A stretch of 64,000 nt of DNA from the NCBI GenBank assembly GCA_002305165.1, contig DBQI01000061.1, positions 6,019-70,018 of the forward strand, in the 5' to 3' direction. Shown here in pieces: positions 58,992-64,000 of this stretch. Within the stretch, counting starts at the first letter, position 1; every line of letters starts with the position of its first letter. The position numbers and the translations under genes are program-made. Below the pieces are notes generated by a model. The model saw only the letters and a list, made by a program, of their open reading frames with translations. It searched no databases and was not told the origin of the DNA. Origin of the DNA: Armatimonadetes bacterium UBA1398 (GTDB taxonomy: Bacteria > Armatimonadota > Zipacnadia > UBA1398).

Positions 58992-59780
58992 ATGACACGC
59001 AAGCGCGGTTTCACGCTCATCGAGTTGCTGGTTGTCATCGCTATCATTGCGATCCTCGCTGCGATCCTGTTCCCGGTGTTCGCGAAGGCCCGGGAGAAGG
59101 CTCGTCAGACGAGCTGCCTCTCCAATCTGCGGCAGTTGGGGACGGCGACCTTGTCCTACGCGCAGGACTACGATAGCCACTATGCGCTGCCAACTGCGTT
59201 CAACGGGACCACCGTGTACTGGAACTACTGGCTACCCTGTCCGCCTTGGGGTGGCTGGGAGTTCCTGAACATGCACTCCCACAACTCGCACCAGCCTTAC
59301 ATGAAGAGCATGCAGCTCTACACGTGCCCTTCGGCTTCCCACGTCAGTCATTATGATCCGAATAACGTGTGGATCAGCTACGCCTTCAACTACTGTCTCG
59401 GCGGTCGTTCGGAGGCGGCGACTCGGTCGCCCGCAACCGCCTTTGCCTGGTGCGAGTGGGCCACCTCTCACGGCAATGGGGCTCTGAATTTCCCTGCCTA
59501 TGGGGCGTTCAGCTCTGGCGGTCACACGCCGCAGAACTGGTACAACGCTTTCAAGCACACAGGTGCCGAAGAGGCCTACATGTGGTCGTCGCAGTTCACC
59601 TCAGATCAGACCATCCATAATGGCGGTCTGAACTACTCCTATGCCGATGGCCATGCGAAGTGGGTCCGATCGGGCAGCGACAACAGTATGTGGGCGGCGA
59701 TCAACGCCGATGGCACTCCGGCTTCGTACTGGTGGAGTGGCTCGGCCCCATGGTTCCACGACCCCGATATGGAGCATTAG
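58992..59780 (+). CDS. Prepilin-type protein with H-x9-DG domain (DUF1559-like)
   Basis: 262 residues. The type IV prepilin signature MTRKRGFTLIELLVVIAIIA has the prepilin peptidase site after Gly6, before Phe, and Glu at +5. The helix runs into LFPVFAKAREKARQTSCLSN, then NLRQLGTATLSYAQDYD, and the C-terminal H-x9-DG-type motif reads NYSYADGHAKWV. These pseudopilin-like proteins are highly duplicated in Armatimonadota and Planctomycetota and probably build surface fibres. The ribosome site is strong (GAGGAGGAGG). It is the clearest phylum marker in the window. Confidence 0.93.
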   Translation: MTRKRGFTLIELLVVIAIIAILAAILFPVFAKAREKARQTSCLSNLRQLGTATLSYAQDYDSHYALPTAFNGTTVYWNYWLPCPPWGGWEFLNMHSHNSHQPYMKSMQLYTCPSASHVSHYDPNNVWISYAFNYCLGGRSEAATRSPATAFAWCEWATSHGNGALNFPAYGAFSSGGHTPQNWYNAFKHTGAEEAYMWSSQFTSDQTIHNGGLNYSYADGHAKWVRSGSDNSMWAAINADGTPASYWWSGSAPWFHDPDMEH

Positions 59781-59835
59781 TGGCGGCACATAGTGGCGGC
59801 GGAATGCCGCGTCGAAGTCACGAGGAGGTCTGAGT

Positions 59836-60030
59836 ATGGCTCGTACGCTGTCTCTGTTAGTGGGTCTCGTGGTGTTCGCTGGTCTTCTGGTGGGGTGTGG
59901 GGGGAAGGACAAGACGGCCGTGGCCGAGCAGGCGCCTAAGGGCGCCAAGACGATGGATAAGGCCGTTGGTGGCGCCGATAGTGGCGCCAAGGGCGCGGAG
60001 GCATTGACCCTCAGCAAGTCTGATCGCTAG
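59836..60030 (+). CDS. Small lipoprotein downstream of the prepilin
   Basis: 64 residues with GAGGAGG before the ATG. A lipoprotein signal ends LLVG-Cys21, and the mature part is a short Ala/Lys/Gly tail (GGKDKTAVAEQAPKGAKTMDKAVGGADSGAKGAEALTLSKSDR in pieces). It is probably cotranscribed with the prepilin, 55 bp upstream, and the terminator at 60131 ends the pair. Function unknown; may anchor or chaperone the pilin. Confidence 0.75.
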   Translation: MARTLSLLVGLVVFAGLLVGCGGKDKTAVAEQAPKGAKTMDKAVGGADSGAKGAEALTLSKSDR

Positions 60031-60130
60031 CGCTTCCGGCAAGGATGTGGGTCGGAGCGTAGTGCCGTCGAGTAAGGCAACTCGCACTCATCCCCCGCCG
60101 ATCCGGCGGACAGGATGGGTGCTATAGGAG

Positions 60131-60163
60131 CAGGCGGGGCCCGGGAGGGCTCCGCCTGTTTTG
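60131..60163 (+). terminator. Rho-independent terminator
   Basis: CAGGCGGGGCCC (60131-60142), tetraloop GGGA, and GGGCTCCGCCTG (60147-60158) give a 12-bp stem with one G-U, directly followed by TTTT. It is the best intrinsic terminator in the window and ends the prepilin-lipoprotein unit. Confidence 0.85.
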
Positions 60164-60255
60164 CATGGGGACGCGCCGGGTGGAGGTGTTGGGCGCGGCG
60201 CGGGCGGAGTATCAACATGGCCTCGCGCCGACTTCGCCAGAACGGAGGCACACCC

Positions 60256-63249
60256 ATGCGTGTCGCGATCCTCGCAACAGTCGCTCTCCTGGCCGCCGCC
60301 ACGGCGGCCTCCGCCCAGGCTCCCCTCCTCCACTACTCCTTCGATGGAGACCCCGCGGGTCAGTGTCTGGATCTGTCCGGGAGTGAGCTTCACGCCACCG
60401 CGGGCGGGAGCGCCGTGGACTCCCCCCTCGGTCAGGCCATGTTCTTCGACGGAACGGCCGACACCGTGGTGCGGGTCGAGTTGCCTCCCGAGGCGCGCTT
60501 CGGCGCAGGGTCGTGGAGCTTCCTGGCCTGGCTGAGACCAGAGCGCCTGGCGATCGACGACACCCAGAACCAGCGCCGTGTGTTCTCCTATGGGGCGTTC
60601 CCCGAGGCGAACCTGGTCATCGACGTGATGGCCTCGGGCCAGGTGACGAGCTACTTCTGCTATCGCGGGGAGGATGGCGAGGTGGTCTCTATGGGAGCGT
60701 CCTCAGCGCTGAGCGTCGCCGAGGGAGAGTGGGCTCATATCGGGCTGACGTGCGACCGCGAGGCGCGAGAGGTCTCGATCTACGTCAACGGGTACTCCGT
60801 CGGCGCGGCTGCGATGCCGGAGGAGTTCGACGGCGACTTCTCAGCCTATGGCGAGATCACCCTCGGCAGCGGCTGGCACAACTACTGGGGCCTGATGGAC
60901 GAGGCGTTCGTGTACCGTCGGGCCCTGTCGCCGCAAGAGATCAGGGAGGCGTTTCGGATGCACGCGGACGAGTTCGGGGTCTCCGAAGCGCCGCTTACCC
61001 TCGCCGCCGAGCGGCGGGATCGGCTGGAGGCGGCGATGACGGCGGCCATGGAAGCCTGGGCGGAGGGTGACTTCCCCCGAGTGCGCGAGGAGTGTGCGCG
61101 GATCACCGAAGATGAGGGACTGGAGCCTCAGCTACGGAGCTACGCGCACCTGATCGCCGCCCAGAGCTACTCTGTCGAGGGAGACGAGGCGGCGGCGAGG
61201 GCCGAGTACGCACGCATAGCCGGGCGAGCAGAGTACCCATTCGTCCATCGAATGGAGGCGGAGGACCTCTCAGGTGAGCCGCGGTCGACGCGGACCGAGC
61301 CGCCTCAGGTTCAGGGGTACGCGGCAGAGGTCTTCGTCGCCCGCGATGGCAATGACGCAGGCGTTGGCGCGCGCGAGTTTCCTTTGGCGAGCCTGACTGC
61401 GGCGCGCGACCGGGTGCGGGCGCTCAGGGCTGAGGGTGTCACAGGCGCCATCGCGGTGCAGATCGCGCCGGGCGAGTACCGGGTCACCGAGACGCTGGAA
61501 CTCGGGCCGGAGGATAGCGGCACCGAGGAGGGGCCGGTCGTCTACCGCGCGGACGGCGGACCGGTCGTGCTGTACGGGGGCGTGCGCCTCGATGGTTTCG
61601 AGGAGGTGAGCGACGCCGCTGTGCTGTCGCGGCTGCCCGAGGAGGGCCGCGCCCACGTGGTGCAGTGCGATCTCAATGCCCTGGGCATCAATGACTATGG
61701 GGAGCTAAGGGTTCGAGGCTGCGGCCAGCCACCCGCGCCGCCCACGCTCGAGCTGTACGTCGATGGACAGCCGATGACGATCGCGCGATGGCCGAACGAG
61801 GGGTTCGTGCGGATTGCGGAGCTGGTCGAGCCGGGGTCGCGGGACCAGGGCGTTCCGTCAGCGTTCCGGTACCTGGACGATCGCCACGAGCGGTGGCTGG
61901 ACGCGGAGGATGGGTGGCTGTTCGGGTACTTCCGATGGCTGTGGGCCGACGGCACGGCGAAGATCGGAGGCATCGATCCCGAGACCGATGTGCTGACGAC
62001 CGCAGAGGCCTACCAGTACGGCGGCGGCGGGATGAGCAACGACCAGGGCATCATGTACTACGCCTTCAACCTGCTAGAGGAACTGGACGCGCCTGGCGAG
62101 TGGTACCTGAACCGGGGTACAGGGATGCTCTACCTCTACCCGCCGACCGACTTCGCGGAGGCCGTGGCCGAGATCGGCCTGTTCTCGGAGCCCATGATCC
62201 TGGCGGAGGACGTGTCCCACGTGCGGTTCGAGGGCCTGACCCTCGACCTCGGCCGCTACCGGGGCATGGCGCTCTGGGATTGCTCCGATTGCGCCATCGT
62301 GGGGTGCACCGTCAGTCGCATGGCGGACAACGGAATCATGGTGCACCGCGGCCAGCGCTGCACCATCCACTCGTGCGACGTGCACACCATCGGGAGGCGG
62401 GCTCTGGAGGTCACCGGAGGGGACCGAGAGACCCTCGAACCGGGCGGGAACCTGGTGGAGAACTGCCGGATCCACTCGTGCGGGCGCATCGATCGGACCT
62501 ACACCCCGGCGATCCAGCTCGAGGGCGTGGGCAACCGCGTGGTTCACAATCTGATGTACGACGTGCCGAGCAGCGCCATGCGGATCGAGGGGAACGACCA
62601 CCTCGTCGCCAACAACGAGTTCCACAGCGTGGTGCTGGAGTCCGACGATCAAGGCGCCATCGACATCTATGGGAACCCCACCTACCGCGGCATGGTCTTC
62701 CGCCACAACTACTTCCACGACCTCGGCAACCTGGATCCGACGTCCGGAGTGCACGGGCAGGCGGGCATACGGTTCGATGACGCCATCAGCGGGATGGTGG
62801 TGTATGGGAACCTGTTCGAACGGTCCGCGAACGGGAACTTCGGTGGGGTCCAGATGAATAGCGGCCGGGACAACATCATGGACGGCAACGCCTTCCTCGA
62901 CTGCAGCATCGGAATCAGCGGGGGATACTACGCAGGCAACAGCGTGTGGCAGACCCTGCGGTCAGGTCAGGCGCCGGACGGGTTCTACCTCACGGATCTC
63001 TACCTGGAGCGCTACCCCGAGATGGCCCGGATGCTCGAGGAGCCGGCGCTGAGCTTCGCGTGGCGGAACGTCTTCTGGCGCTGTGGGCGGATGGCAAGCA
63101 ACCCCGGCGGGCTGGAAATGATCGGGAATCAAGTCCTCGAGCAGGACGCGCCCATGCCCGATGTCACCCAGCCGCTGCCCGGCTTCCGACCGATACCCCT
63201 CGATGACATTGGGCTCTACAACGGGAGGTACCGGAGCGACGCGAAGTGA
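60256..63249 (+). CDS. Secreted LamG plus right-handed beta-helix protein (GH141-like)
   Basis: 997 residues from an ATG at 60256, 7 nt after GGAGG. Signal peptide ends TAASAQ. Residues about 22-230 are a LamG-like sandwich (LLHYSFDGD start, SWSFLAWLRPE, EWAHIGLTCD, LMDEAFVYRRALSPQEI). A helical linker follows (about 250-330). From about 360, VFVARDGNDAGVGAREFPLASLTAARDRV opens a parallel beta-helix with repeated short strands (GCTVSRMADNGIMVHRGQRC, NCRIHSC) up to about 900. This start phrase and layout are like GH141/pectate-lyase-type enzymes; the substrate is unproven. Confidence 0.82.
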   Translation: MRVAILATVALLAAATAASAQAPLLHYSFDGDPAGQCLDLSGSELHATAGGSAVDSPLGQAMFFDGTADTVVRVELPPEARFGAGSWSFLAWLRPERLAIDDTQNQRRVFSYGAFPEANLVIDVMASGQVTSYFCYRGEDGEVVSMGASSALSVAEGEWAHIGLTCDREAREVSIYVNGYSVGAAAMPEEFDGDFSAYGEITLGSGWHNYWGLMDEAFVYRRALSPQEIREAFRMHADEFGVSEAPLTLAAERRDRLEAAMTAAMEAWAEGDFPRVREECARITEDEGLEPQLRSYAHLIAAQSYSVEGDEAAARAEYARIAGRAEYPFVHRMEAEDLSGEPRSTRTEPPQVQGYAAEVFVARDGNDAGVGAREFPLASLTAARDRVRALRAEGVTGAIAVQIAPGEYRVTETLELGPEDSGTEEGPVVYRADGGPVVLYGGVRLDGFEEVSDAAVLSRLPEEGRAHVVQCDLNALGINDYGELRVRGCGQPPAPPTLELYVDGQPMTIARWPNEGFVRIAELVEPGSRDQGVPSAFRYLDDRHERWLDAEDGWLFGYFRWLWADGTAKIGGIDPETDVLTTAEAYQYGGGGMSNDQGIMYYAFNLLEELDAPGEWYLNRGTGMLYLYPPTDFAEAVAEIGLFSEPMILAEDVSHVRFEGLTLDLGRYRGMALWDCSDCAIVGCTVSRMADNGIMVHRGQRCTIHSCDVHTIGRRALEVTGGDRETLEPGGNLVENCRIHSCGRIDRTYTPAIQLEGVGNRVVHNLMYDVPSSAMRIEGNDHLVANNEFHSVVLESDDQGAIDIYGNPTYRGMVFRHNYFHDLGNLDPTSGVHGQAGIRFDDAISGMVVYGNLFERSANGNFGGVQMNSGRDNIMDGNAFLDCSIGISGGYYAGNSVWQTLRSGQAPDGFYLTDLYLERYPEMARMLEEPALSFAWRNVFWRCGRMASNPGGLEMIGNQVLEQDAPMPDVTQPLPGFRPIPLDDIGLYNGRYRSDAK

Positions 63250-63296
63250 GGCCAGTGCTGCCGCCCAGAGCCTTCCGGGCCCTGGGCGGCACGGCG

Positions 63297-64000
63297 CTAC
63301 CGGTCCAGCACCTCCGGGTTGACCAGGTTCGGAGGCGTCTCGCCCTTGAGGCCCGCGACAAGATTCGTGGCAGCCATCTCCGCCATCTTCGAGCGCGTCC
63401 AGTTGGTTGCCGAGGCGATGTGAGGCACGATGACGGCGTTCGGGCAGTCGGCGAGACCCGGCTTCATCGCGGGCTCGTCCTCGTAAACATCCAGCCCCGC
63501 ACCGGCGATGCGCCGGGACGTGAGGGCGTCCACGAGGGCGATCTCGTCAACGACGGGCCCGCGCGACGTGTTGATCAGGTAGGCCGTGGGCTTCATCTTG
63601 CCCAGCCGCTCCGCATTGATCAGGTGGACCGTCTCCGGCGTGAGAGCAACGTGAAGCGACACGAAGTCCGATTCGGCGAGGAGGGTATCGAGGTCGACCC
63701 ACTGCGCGCCGAGGTCCGACTCTAGTTCCTCATTGCGAGCGACATCGGCGTAGAGCACCCGCATGCCGAAGCCGCGTGACTTCAGGGCCATGGCCGCGCC
63801 GATGCGGCCTGCCCCCACGATGCCCAGGGTCTTGCCGGTGATGTCGCCGCCAAGGAACATCATGGGGCCCCAGCCCTCGAACTTGCCCGCACGCATGAAG
63901 GCATCGCCCTCGACGATGCGGCGCGCCACGGAGAACAGCAGCGCCCAGGCGTGATCCGCGGTAGCATCGGTGAGCACCCCCGGGGTGTTGGTCACCATGA
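63297..64000 (-). CDS. D-isomer 2-hydroxyacid dehydrogenase (glyoxylate/hydroxypyruvate reductase type), 5' truncated
   Basis: The frame is open to the window edge, so the N-terminus is missing; the visible 233 residues begin VTNTPGVLTDATADHAWALL, normally internal to the catalytic domain. The NAD-binding domain has KTLGIVGAGRIGAAMALKSRGFGMRVLYAD, then LHVALTPETVHLI, LINTSRGPVVDE, and the catalytic Glu and His in VYEDEP and VPHIASATNWTR. Closest wording is glyoxylate/hydroxypyruvate reductase GyaR/GhrB. It converges with the beta-helix gene. Confidence 0.9.
   Translation of the reverse strand, partial: MVTNTPGVLTDATADHAWALLFSVARRIVEGDAFMRAGKFEGWGPMMFLGGDITGKTLGIVGAGRIGAAMALKSRGFGMRVLYADVARNEELESDLGAQWVDLDTLLAESDFVSLHVALTPETVHLINAERLGKMKPTAYLINTSRGPVVDEIALVDALTSRRIAGAGLDVYEDEPAMKPGLADCPNAVIVPHIASATNWTRSKMAEMAATNLVAGLKGETPPNLVNPEVLDR

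Noticed and set aside
1..64000. CRISPR arrays, insertion sequences, phage genes or rRNA
   Set aside because: No regular direct repeats, transposase or integrase motifs, or rRNA sequence were seen.

Overview
The window looks like a chromosomal segment of an uncultured, GC-rich, diderm bacterium, most likely Armatimonadota. The strongest phylum clue is the H-x9-DG type prepilin at 58992-59780, whose N-terminal helix continues into LFPVFAKAREKARQTSCLSN, wording I associate with Armatimonadota. The three secretins, a 991-residue outer-membrane barrel and several lipoproteins imply an outer membrane. Firmicutes-like traits sit beside them: a DUF2953-GerW pair, CsaB with DUF5693, SpoIIE-type phosphatase, and the order DUF512-der-plsY-gpsA-HU. 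No transposase, phage gene, CRISPR array or rRNA was seen. One tRNA (Pro, GGG) is present.

Layout. 1-5510: a truncated LamG protein, a small coiled-coil protein, a GNAT acetyltransferase, the Mg transporter mgtE behind a structured leader, and a fluoride riboswitch with crcB, followed by a thioredoxin and a CcdA-like protein. 5533-12944: a good sigma70-type promoter, a lipoprotein, three tandem secretin paralogues, then DUF2953 and GerW. 12948-16002: phosphodiesterase, Gfo/Idh/MocA oxidoreductase and phosphohexomutase. 16057-26510 (minus): a six-gene run of SpoIIE phosphatase, Ppx/GppA, DUF5693, CsaB, outer-membrane barrel and PEGA lipoprotein, apparently an envelope operon. 26629-31600 (minus): tRNA-Pro, HU, gpsA, plsY, der and DUF512, the housekeeping core.

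31835-42708: mostly catabolic and secreted enzymes (Ntn hydrolase, six-hairpin glycosidase, secreted ADP-ribosylglycohydrolase, sugar isomerase, GH4) with queA, a 2H phosphoesterase and a methyltransferase. 42699-47632: a type I phosphodiesterase and the glycolytic operon gapA-pgk-tpiA, with a near-consensus promoter in front of gapA. 47987-52158: an SH3/NlpC-P60 wall hydrolase, a flavin-binding protein and a GH42-like enzyme. 52198-58561: DUF6785 membrane protein coupled to a GT4 glycosyltransferase, a two-gene ABC transporter and nagA. 58562-64000: a structured leader, prepilin, tiny lipoprotein, rho-independent terminator, a LamG/beta-helix protein, and a truncated 2-hydroxyacid dehydrogenase.

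The picture is a heterotrophic polysaccharide degrader with many secreted carbohydrate-active enzymes and an elaborate envelope. The least explained parts are the triple secretin cluster, the CsaB-barrel envelope operon, and several leaders where a short open reading frame lies between a promoter or riboswitch and the gene it precedes (mgtE, crcB, nlpC). Starts were re-chosen from Shine-Dalgarno (SD) spacing and family length; all functions are from reading alone, without database searches.
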